NCBI GenBank assembly: GCA_902702965.1
Contig: CACRXP010000037.1
Location: 903,632 to 967,631, forward strand
Reading direction: 5' to 3'
DNA length: 64,000 bases
From: Spirometra erinaceieuropaei
Lineage: Eukaryota > Platyhelminthes > Cestoda > Diphyllobothriidea > Diphyllobothriidae
Made by a program: the position numbers and the translations under genes. A model generated the notes under the pieces. It ran no database searches. It worked only from the letters and a program-made list of their open reading frames with translations, and was not told the DNA's origin. Each line of letters begins with the position of its first letter. Position 1 is the first letter of the stretch. Of the stretch, positions 12,201-24,200 are shown one piece after another.

Positions 12201-15200
12201 ATATGGCAACGGCTGAAGAAAGTGAATATCCTTCCGCGAGCTCACGCTGGTCCATCTGGCTTCGCGGAGTAAACAAGCATCAAATTTGGTGGTGTGGGTG
12301 TGGAACAGGCAAACATTTGCGTGTCACAATGCGACTGGGTAACCAATAACAGAGGTGAACTGACGAAGAAGGAGAAGAGTGAGACAGCAGCTGTGTCCAT
12401 TTTCTTCGTTCCTCTACTCAGTGCCTGGAAATAAAAACAAGCGCAAACACAAAATCGCCCTATCCGGGGTGAATACCTGCAATCACACTTCGGTAACCTG
12501 CCAATAAACTATGCGAACCACTATTCCAGGAGTCTTCAGAAGTAGGCAACCTCTCAGACGAATCGAAGAGTGCACTTATCGCCCCAACCTACGAGGGAGG
12601 ATGGGGGATAAATGCTGAAAAGTACCGCCTACTTAGTCTAGCATGCATCTCCTGCAAAATAATGGAGGACATTATAAAAAAATACCCAACGGCCTATTTG
12701 GAGGAAAACGACCTATTGTATGATGTCCAGCATGACCTTCACCGAGGACGGTCTTCCCTCAGGCGTATTCTTGGCTAGCATGAAAGACTTACGAGGGTCG
12801 CAGACAGGGGCAGTCCAATGGATGCAGTACTTTTGGCTTCAGGAAGACCGTCGATAGTGTACCACACCAACTTCTCTTACAAACGATTTGGGAAACAGAA
12901 ATTCAAGGCGGAATGCCCAAATGGATCTAAGGCCTCCCGTTCCCTAGAGCGCAGAGAGTTTAGTTGACGATTCTACTTAGTAGTGGATCTGCTCTAGACC
13001 CACTGCTCTTCCTGACCTATGTGCACAACTGTATGAGGGAGCTGAATCGTGAAGCTGTCATGTTTGCCGAGGATAAAAATATGCGCTGAAGTCAACTGTC
13101 CCGAAGACGCACAAAAATTGCCGTCGAACAGAGGCAGACCGAGCGTTTGATCGAACGGGTGGCGTCTTAAGTTTAATGTGTCCGAATGCGTGGTCCTACA
13201 TCTTTATGTCAGCCGGTAGGTCTCTGCAAAACACTAGTGTTTCCTTCACGGTACTGCATTAAAAGATATAACAAAGCAAGGAGATCTGGGCATGTGGACG
13301 GCAGCGAATTAGATGCCGTCAGAACACTGTAATAAGGTGGTTCAGAAGGCAACCAGTATGTTGCATTGGATCAGAGGTGCTTTTAGAATACTTCCTCCTC
13401 AACTCCTCGGAAAAATATTTGGCGTCTTAAAGGAAACACATTTGGATTACAGAATGCCAGCCCGGACACCGTGGATGAAGAAAGATATTGATCTCCTTGA
13501 ATAGATTCAATGCGGGGCAACAAAGATGGTCGATGGTCTCAACGATTTATCGCACCAGGACAGATTGAAAGAGTTAGAATTATTTCCCTTATCATGCAGG
13601 CCCTTAATGCATAGCCTCATCTGGACAGTCCGGATTGTTCATGACGATAATTGCTCGTTGAAACTGGGGAGTTTTGGTTTTGCATGCACAACTCACCTGC
13701 GCGGTCATCAGCACAGGGTCAGAGGCAAGTGAACGCGACCAGATCTCAGAAAATGTTTCGTCAACCAACGAGTAGTCAGGCCATGGAGCTTGCTATTAAG
13801 CGAGATGGTGACAGGCGACACCATGTCTGGTTTTAAAAGAAAACTAGATTACAAGAGTTCTGAGAAAACACGTCTTCCACAACACGATTTCTTACAGCCA
13901 ATCATGTAAGGCTTTTCGTGGTCCGCTCTTCCTCTACGCACTGATTCATAAATTGAACAAGAACAATCGTTTTTATTGTATCGTCTTTTGACTCGAATAC
14001 AGTTTTAACCGTTTGCGATCTTCTGCTGATTGTAAATATGCAAATTATCTGTAAATTAACAGGCCATTAAGGGCTTTGCCTGCAACTCTTCAAGCATATG
14101 TATATACACTATGCAGGCAGTTTGTAGTTGGGACCTTGCAAGTGTGTTGGCATTATTATCGAACCGAATTTCGGCATCAGCACCTCCAACTAGTGTGTCT
14201 TCATGAGTTTTCTCCTCAAGTAAGTGCTGCTACAAAGTAATTTACGCCTAACATCCTCTGAAGTCCGTAGATCACAGTTTTGGCAAATACGCAGGGAAGC
14301 TGTATGTGCGTAGATTGCCTAATGCAATTTCAATAACGTCGAGCCTGGTGGAAATCGATTATTTGCTCTACTGCACTGCGTGCTAGCAACTCCTTCATAC
14401 GGTACGAACAATGTTCGCCCGGTCAGTATGCATTCGCATTCGGGTATGTCAATATAAGGAGTAGGCTCTATTATCTCGCATTGGATAATGGACACAAAGT
14501 CCGGTTTATTGAGGCAGTAGATTTACATCCAAATTCCTTTAAACCAGGAGGGTAAGCGTAGTTTGCCTAGTGTAGAGCCCTAGAGAGACAGAGATGTGAA
14601 TTGAACACTTTTATGAGGACATAAATGACTGAATTCTGTGTAGGGGAATAGACAACGATCCCTCGAAAACTGATTGTTTAAAGAGTTTGTCGGGGTCCGG
14701 GAGCATTTAATACTCGAATACCAATGCGTGGATTGCGGCATTGGCATTAATTCTTCTGCACCGATCTACTCGCGGCAAACAATTGCAAACAATTTCCGCC
14801 AGCCCAACATGTCTATACACAAACTCAAATAGCTTATGTTTAACGGCGACAACGAGACACATGACATGGAAGAGCCTGTACATGTTGAATTTCGTATATT
14901 TAGATGGCATTTCGAGGCGTTCTGGAGGTCGGAGTTCCAGTAAGTTAAAAAGATAAAAGCGAAAATATGTTATGTTATTGGGCTCATAAATGCTTCTTAT
15001 ATTGTAGCTTGACATGCGTGGGTGGTTTTCACTGTGCAGCCAAATTCTGTCCAGCGGTGTGTATACGCTGAAGTCCCATATTACTGAAAATTCTTGATGG
15101 CAACATCCGGGCGTGGGTTCATGGTATAACTGCTAGTCTCCTTGAAACAAATGGTGGGTGACCAGCAAACATGAGGTCCCCAATGGTCGAGGGGGATGAA

Positions 15201-18200
15201 GTTCTACTGGATAATGTCGGCTGTTTTGATTAAAACGGCCATTCCAATCTGCCTTGTACACGTTGGAAATGTTTCAGGATTTCAAAGGACATTTGTGACT
15301 TTTTAATCTAGGCCACAAAACAATTGAGCATTAAGGGAGGTGCATGAAGTTATAGGGGGTCAAGGATATGATCGATTACGCACGAAAAGTAAACAGTTGC
15401 GGAGGGCGGAAACAGGATGAAGTTACGACTTTGAGCGAAAGGAAGCACGGCCACGTACGCACATCAGGCCAAGGTGGCTGCAGAACGTACACGCACAGAC
15501 AGCTAGCTAATCAGCCTGTACTGCATCACTAAGCAACCTTAGTGTCTTTTCTCAGGCAGAAAGTCCAAATATTCGCGGTTTTTCCGCTAGAGTTTGTTGA
15601 GCGCGAAAGAGATAATCAACGACCAGCACGCCAAAGTCTAAGGCGTTTCAGGGCCGTTAGGAGTCCGATAACAAATGCGTGCTTTAGCGCGTTCGAAACT
15701 TATTACTCGGACCGTCAAAATAGAAGGGTTGCCCCTACAACCCGCGCTCCTCCCTCGTTATCCACCCGCCGGGACATAGCATGTACATGCGATTGGAAAA
15801 AGTTGCTTAAGTAAGGTGCTAACATTAATTTTCGTGCGACGTGATCCCAGGATATTTTCTTCATAGTAGGATGCCGGCTTTTGATCGAGCCTCTTTCTGG
15901 CATTTTGTAAGAACTGAACTGTAAAAAATGACTGCTTAAGTAGTATAGTTTTTTTCGCTTTGATTTTTGGTGCCTCTATAAATTCAAATACACTAAAGAT
16001 AACGTGTATGAAAATTCCTTCTTCGAGTGCAAAATCTGAGTGAGACGTGATTTGCTATCAACTGAGTACAGTAGATAAATATTTTTCGCATTTTTTTCTT
16101 ATAGTGCATTCAAATTTGTAACTGCACCGGAAATCGAAGTGAAAAAACCAAACTACTTAAGTAGCCATTTTTTACAGTTATATTTTTATAGGCCGCCGGA
16201 AGGGGGCTCGATCAAAAGCCGGCACCCCAGTGTGACTAAAATATCCTGGGATCGTGCTGCATGAAAATTAATGTTACCACCCTACTTAAACAACCCTTTC
16301 AAATCGGCAAATCATCTCAGAATTTCATTCAACGCTTCGTGAAATAGCACATCTACTAGGTATATACATGCTACTGAAATTTAACCGAACCAATATCGCC
16401 GTGGAATCAGATTCCCTAACAATTATTCCCCATAGGCCAATCTTTAGTAGTACGGCGAGTATGTTTCGCGTTTGGAGGTCTTTTCAGCTGAGTTTCCGCG
16501 GCCCGATCGTATGGTGACGAACTCACACGACACTTAGCCTGGTGACTCGCAGTTTGTTAGTCCGCTTCAATCCGAAGAGTCATCGCATTATATCAGATGT
16601 GTCCTCGGTCACCGCGTGGTTGACTGGCAGATATGACAACCCTCAAACGGCGACTTGCGTGCTGAGGGCATGGTTTTTGTATCAAAATTTGAACGATTCC
16701 TAAAAGTGAACTTCGAAATTTGAACGAAGAGTAGATTTCAGAACACCGTCCTGCTGTTTATGAGCATAATCATCTCTTTTGACCGTGTATCTCAACGAAG
16801 ATATGAAACGTAACAACACAAGTCATCCAAGAGTTTGTTAGTTCAACGGAAAGTTCTATGAAAGCCAGAATAAAGTCTTGCTTGAAGCACTGGATAAATC
16901 GCAAAGGTGACATTCTCGATGATTGCTGTGTAAGTCACAAATAGCATAACTACGAGTCTTCACGTGCGACCCAAACGATCATCTGCGTGAATAGGAGCGC
17001 TCGAACACTCGATAATTCAGTAAATGCCTTCAAGAATAATCTTACTTTAAAATTCTCAACATACAGGTGATTCAGAATCTGTCTTTATGGAAGATCGAGT
17101 GAAAAAAAATGAAAATCATGAAGTATTTAGCAACATATGGAAGCCCAGCTGAAACTCAACGTAATCCAAAACGAACGGGAAATGTAAATTAATTTAACGG
17201 AAGAAAAGTTCATTCTAGAATCACAAAATGGTATGTTTACAATCACGCCTGTCAGTTCTTTATAAATTTATTAGGCACCGACCGGCCTCATGGCATGTCA
17301 CCTTATGAAAACTTTTGCTCCTACGACGTCCCCATCGGTTAAATCAAGCAAAATCCAGCTTCTCTTGTTGAGCCAGGTCTCACTTACATCAAGGAAATAC
17401 AATTAAAAACGAAACACTGGAAAACTGTTTTGAAATGTACACTCGGAACGTAGGCAGGTGGCAAACAGTCATATATGAAATCACGCTACTTATTAAACGA
17501 CATTTAGATGTAAACTTCACTAAACACTGTTATTAGACGTTATTTTATGTCTACATTCATAGTTACTACGTTCTGGTATGAGAATACATTCTATACATCT
17601 AAAAACGAACTTTCCTTAATTAGAGCCATTTCTGGCGTTTTCGGGATATTGCGCTTTTCAAAATAAATCGGAATTTCTAAACAACGCAACACTGTCTTTA
17701 ATATTTCTTTTATTTTTTTAAGTCTTTTAAACTTGTACTTAAGTAACGTAGACATTGGACTCATGAAATGGTGTCGGTTTGCGAGTGATTGGCAACCATC
17801 CGTAAATTTCGACACATTTCATGAGCTAGGTCACTAACTGTAGATAAAAACGATAAAGCATGCAGAATTTACTGACGTCATAAATTTCGAGACCTCTCAT
17901 TCAGCCGCACACGGTTATATGACAAGGCAAACTGTTCAACAGTGATCGACCTAGAGAGACAAAACGTGATAGGTAACATGAAACATGGGTCTAGTATGCG
18001 GGTGCGCATGGCGAGGGGGGAAGGAGGAGAGAGGTCTCGAAATTTATGACGTCAGTAAATTCTGCATGCTTTGTCGCCTTTGCCTTATTCAAATAACCAG
18101 ATAAAGCAAATTATGATAACGCAACAACACAAACCACCTTTTAGATCTTACCTATACTCCAGACTCTGAAAGAGGAACGGGAGCGACTCGATGAAAGCGC

Positions 18201-21200
18201 TCTCCTCAGAATCCTTACCGGCGTGAAGGCGAGATATGACAGGATTTGAGGGAATAGAAGAAGATTGAAGGCTGTGGCCCGAATTTTGCGTCATTTTTTG
18301 TGCTTGATCGTCTATAAATAGTGGAATAAGAACGAATGATTATTATAAGCGGCCGTAAACAGACGAACTCTGACCGTTCGTCCGTTTGATACGACACTGA
18401 CCACCACCACCACCACCACCACCACCACCACCACCACCACCACCACCACCACCACCACCACCACCACCACCACCAACACACCAGGGGAATCAGCGGCAAC
18501 CTGCGGGTGAACCGGATTATAGATAGAGGGTCTTGTGCAGGATTGGCCCCGCACTAATCTCTAACACCCATCGTGCCCCAATGTCAAGGACAAGCTAAGA
18601 CTATTGGAGGCTAGCTCGATCCCGGTTCTTGGCCTGGCACGCAGTCCGTGTTAATGCGGATCACAACATGTTTAACTGCCTCCTAGTGACCGAGACAAGC
18701 TACGCCAGCGAAATCCCATAGGTGCTTGCATACCAGGTCATGAGCTACCTGGAACGTAGACGCTGCATTCAGCACGATTTCGCGAAGCCGTAGATGAAAG
18801 CTAAAAGTCAGATTGAATAACAGTGGAATGATAGCCCCCTACAGTTAAGCCTCTGGAAATACGAAGTCCTTAAACATGACTAGTTGCTGGATATCACATG
18901 CATTGCACTAATTACAATGTAGGCACAGCAGTTTGAACTTTTAAGGATTATGACTCAGAATTGGCAGGGCAAAGCTGTCGGAGATTCTGGGAGAATGTTC
19001 TTCGCAAAAACATTCGAAATAAATACGCGAAAGAGCGCCGCGTCCATGCCCAGGTTGTCACATCATCTCGGCTGTATCATGCGCCGCTGTGCGGCTGCTG
19101 GTTGGGTTCGAGAAAGAGCCCGTAAGGCACAAGGAAACGAGTGAGTTCCGTAAGAACGATCGGGGAGTGCCCTTCTACCATTGTAAATGCCCGATCGAAA
19201 CGGACCGGGCAACGAGCCCGTAACTCAGTGGTTAGAGACGCTGGACTTCTAACTAACAGGTCGCGTGTTCGAGCCCCAGGTGTTCCACACCTCGGAGTTG
19301 GATATGACTGGCTGACGACGGCTAATAAGCCAGAAATGGCCCCTCCAGTCACCCTCGCCTTTGTCGGCAATAACATTCTGTGCTAGGAGAGTTACCAGAG
19401 GCGGTAGCTCTACTTTCGAATCTCGCAGTCGCGACACTAGATTTAATGGCTTTTCTCTGCCGGATGGGGCAGAAATAGGTTAATTGTGCCATGTCGTACC
19501 ATGCACAGATTATTGCACATAAACGTCTTTGTGCAAAATTCAAAAAGTGAGTCAAAGGTGACGGAAAGGTATGCTACAACTTTTCAAAAAATTGTTTAAT
19601 TTCGCCCGAGGACATTTTATTCTAGTGCAGGCAGATCGTTATCAAAACAATTTTATCCTACTATGCTTCGAGCTCTTAAGTCATAGGGCTAAAGTAGTCA
19701 ATCCACGGATAACAGAGCGATAACACAGGGTGAAACGAAAGTCAGGGATATTATCGGGAAGACGAAAGAACGTTCGGAGACAGAGGGGAGAAAGTCCATG
19801 GTAACCACCAGGAGGAGGGACGGTACAAAGAAGTCATTGGGATGACATATCCAGCCGCTGAAAAGCAGTCAATGAAAGCGTCCCCAACGAAAATCCAGTG
19901 CAACGGAACTGAATACAACGACTGAGAGCACGATTGGCCCCTATTGATATCAAAGCTCCTGAATGCGTCGGGCATATTAAGAGTTCTAAATATAGGATTT
20001 GTGCCCACTAAAGCCTGCCAGCCTTTATGGTATAATCGCTCTGAATAAGAGGTCAGATTTCAGGTACTGAAGATGTAAGATTTTCGGACTTCAGGATATG
20101 GACTCCAGCGAATTGATTCCTTGGAAAGAATGAACCTGTATTCAGATATTATCCACAGTAAATTGAATGCTGCTGTGTCCCTTACAGAGTGGCCTCGTAG
20201 AGCAAAGAAGAAAACCACGTGAAACCTTCATGGTATGACCACATTAGTGATAATGTTAATGAACTGGGTGACCGGTAATAAATAAAATGGAAAATCAGCT
20301 TGTCAGGAAATTTTCAGCTGAATGGCTTAAGAATGAGCATTAGGAGAAATTATGTTAAGAAGGAAAGTTAGGCAGATAAAATTTAAAGACCATGGTTAAT
20401 TCCATTTCGAATTGCGAAATAAGCTAACTTTACAGGTAAAGTTTAACTCGAAACTGTAGACGTGATTCTTCAAAATCACTTATAATTCCGTTGAATGAGT
20501 CTTTTAAACTCAGGGTTGTCTAGAAAGGGAAGTTTTGTTTCCCTTAGGTGCATTTATTGGTCAGTCTACCAATCATGACTTCAGTTCCATCGACATTTCC
20601 CACTCTTATTGTGGCGACCCAGCATATTGGTGTCCCAGAAACCGAAAATCTAACTAAACAGCACACTTCAAACTGATGAGCAAGCCACCACCGAAAGGTA
20701 ATCGTCAAAGTCTGCGTCGGACACGGAAATATGGACCCTCCATACGTGTTGCAGGTGATTTCGCCCAAAATTACAAGGAGTACCTATTTCCATGTCATAA
20801 CTTTAGTATTAACTCCACGGTAACCACAACTACAATCCCCCTGCCTTTATCCCCGGCTCTAACGCCAACCCTCATAATCCCAACCTTAACAGTAGCCCTA
20901 ACACAAAACCTATCCCCCTGGAATTTACGGCAGAGTCGCTTGTGATACGGGGATCCATATCTGCGCTGGACCCCCTGTCCCGACTAAATCCGTTTACGAT
21001 GGTGATTACGTGTCTAAAATAAAACTGGCGATCAACCGGTCGCAGCTTTCTTCACCTGTGATCCGGGAGAGAACTCACCTGATCCTCCCACCGATGAAGA
21101 CATCAGCAAAAAACTGAATGCATTCGATAGAGGAGACAGCCTTCCTGTTGAGATCGACAAGTTAGTTGCCCATATTCTGTTACACTGATTCCATGCAATC

Positions 21201-24200
21201 GCCGAATGGACTCATGTGGGGGGGCGTACTGGGTGGCTGGAGTTCAACCATTCCTACGTTTGTTTTCACGGTTATAGATAAGACGACATATGAACCGACC
21301 GGTCGGAGCAGTCGCCTAGAAGTCGTTAGAAATGCACCTGCCTTTAATCTTTTCAGGCGGCTGTGTTGTACCCGAAAAGCAAGGTGGACCTTTAACATTG
21401 TCAGGGCGCCCAATTAATTCAGTGGGGCAGTTTCGTCAGTCAGCGTCAAGTCTCATCTCAACGTCCCAATGCTGCGCCACCAGGTAGGTTAGTTTGGGCC
21501 AATCTATGACCAGCGTGTGGTCAATAGGCGCCGCAAGCTCTATCCTCGTCCACCCCTACCCCCCCCCCTCTCCAGGAGCCAATAACGCAAAACCTCGCTT
21601 GCTCGTCCGCCCTAAGATGCGAGGCTACACCACCGAATAACGCGTCATCACCAGCATTGACACCTTGTCGCCGTGTCTGATGTGTCAAACAGGCTGCGGG
21701 CCTATGCAAACCACTCGGGTGAACTTCAGCTATCAGATAATCTCCTTAACTGTCCAAAATTCAGACTGCTGGAGCGGCCACGGGCCTCTGAAATCTGACT
21801 TTGGACAATGGCCAACCCACCTGAGCGACGTGGTGACCCTGGTAGGCAAAATCAATTCGTGGTTGTGAATCTCATCTGCCCCTCAGATATGTTTAGCCCG
21901 AATAAGCGGCTGACACAATAAGGGGGCGGTTGGATTAACCGGAGTACGCCGTATTTTTAAAGTCACGTGACAGTGGCGTTCACCGATCGAATGAAGGCGC
22001 GAGTACGTTCTCCCCGTTTTGTATTGAAAGGACATTTTAAACCACGGCAGGCGGTCACATTGTGGCGAGCGTACAGCAATTTAAGAACTGCTAGACAAAC
22101 CTATATCTTTATTACACTCTTATAAGGCATGTTAAGCCATGCAGAATTTCACTATCTGCATTAACATGGTAATCAAAGAATGATTAGTAGAGGCTGAAAA
22201 AGATATCCGGCGAGAGCATGGGGATCTGGGTTTACACATTGCAGAAACAAATTGCTTGCGAGCCACCTATCTCTGAAGCACCCCGATCTGATAACGCCGA
22301 AGGAAGTAGCCACTTCCCTTGCTATATAACGGTACAGACCTGACAGCAATTTGTCAAAAATACAGTTGCCAAACAATCTCCTAAATCAAGCGATAAGTTG
22401 ATTTGCTAAAGTAATCGTAGGGCTTACCAAGAAACCCAGCCTCCTTCTTACCACATGTTAAACTAGAGGCAACAGGTGATGGTAATTGGGTCAGATACGG
22501 ACTCTGATTCGGCCTTGTCATCGTCCGTAGACCCTGCGACAAATGTTTACTACATTAAGCTGCTGTAGCGGACGTCTCTTTTAGTACTCTAGAGGATAAA
22601 TGCTCACTTTTAAACATGAACGTCTATCATGTTTTGGTTCTGCTAAAACGCCCAATAGCACACCATGCACAGAATAAATTCCGTTCTTTTGTGATTTCCG
22701 ATTTTCTGCTGTCCTACAGGTGATGGCTCCGATATATCAACTAGCTTGGGCGTTACAAAACGGTTCTGCACATTGCAGGCCAATTCCTTTTTGCGGGTCT
22801 TTTCAATACTAATTAAATATTGTTTTGAAATTTAAGCTGGCAAGGAGGTGGCTGCAGTCGATCGTAGATGCGTCCCTTTTAACTTTGTCGCTGATAGGAT
22901 TCTTTACACGTCTGACAATATCAGAGACAACTGACCAATCCTAAATACCCTCGCAGTGTCAAGTTATACAGACTTACATATAGGCCGAATGGTATTGCCG
23001 ACAAAGAAGAGGGAGACTGGAATGGCCATTTCTGGCTTATTAGCTGTCGTCAGCCATTCATACTTAACCCCGAAATGTGAAACACCTGGGGCTCGAACAC
23101 GCGACCTGTTAGTTAAGAGTCTAACGCCTCTAACCACTGGGCCACGGGCCCGTTGTCCTGTCGGTTTCGATCGGGAATATACAATGATAGAAGGGCGCTC
23201 ACCGATCGTTCTTACGGAACTCACTCGTTCAGTTGTGCCGTCATGAATCTCCAGTGAACTAAATCGTAAAGCAAATATATTTATTTAAACCAGTTTACCC
23301 GCTCTTAGTGTCAAGTCATAACCTCAGCCGTAAGAAGGTTTTCCTTGTAACTAACGGCCTTAAGAATTCGGAAGTTTCATATTGTCAGGACTAAAGTTCT
23401 GGCAAATGGTCGATGTTACTAAAATGTAGTCACAAAATCAGTGCTTCTCCCAGTTTCCACCGTAATATCTCAGGCAGCGTAAGTAGCCGCACGTGGCAAG
23501 AACCTGCCAGCAAAATATCGGACTGGTCCGACATAAGGCACTGGGCCATATTTGCGTTTCAGCGCATTTTTGCAGGGCTATAGAGTGGGAATCATGGGAT
23601 TTCCACGGCTGTGTACCACCGGGACCTCCATTCCTCGCTAAATGTTGTGGCGCATGGGCTAACACCGTGCATCAAATCATAAGGATCAGTTAAACAAGTC
23701 ATGAGGGCGGCCGTATTAAATTATTAAGTGCCGATCTGCTGCATCTGCACCAGGAACTCGGCCGACGACGTACGCGGGGAAAACCAGTGTCTTTAAGAAA
23801 GTCACGGATTACAACCGAGCCATTCACCTTCTAAAGTGGAGGGATTTCTAAACTTTAATGGTCAATCCATCCATGTCACTCCAAGCACAAGGACTTGGAA
23901 TGTAAGTAGAGATTGGACAAAACTCATTTGAGCAGAGAAAGTACATGGAAGCGACCGGAATTTACGATTTAAACACCTTGCCACACCCGAAAAATATCCG
24001 GTCCAGACGAGGCAGAATGTATCCTTCGAGTAGAAAGTAAAAGAACCGGGTCACCAATAATGTATAATCCCACACACCCAAATTACAAGCCTACTTTAGA
24101 TTACAAAAGGAGGTGTGTTTCTCTTGCGGGTGGGACTAGTATCTTGGTATAGCATGCGTAGGCTGAAAATATGGATAGGGCTCTGGAATGCGTATCTCTC

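Larger units (their letters stand above)
9615..12539. other. Lipin gene interior, mostly unresolved
   Basis: Apart from the entries listed separately (9907-10197, 10365-10630, 11808-11882) I recognise nothing. Minus-strand open frames at 10654-11094 and 11425-11754 were examined. The latter has a CAG acceptor and an AAA|GTGAGC donor and an arginine-rich stretch, but it does not match lipin motifs and its phase does not fit. Confidence 0.4.

Noticed and set aside
18215..18554. Minus-strand frames with long tryptophan or valine runs
   Set aside because: Pure artefact of the ACC microsatellite at 18399-18475.
22173..22376. Lipin LATSP-type segment (VATSF) on the minus strand
   Set aside because: The key proline is absent, splice sites are poor, and surrounding residues do not fit.
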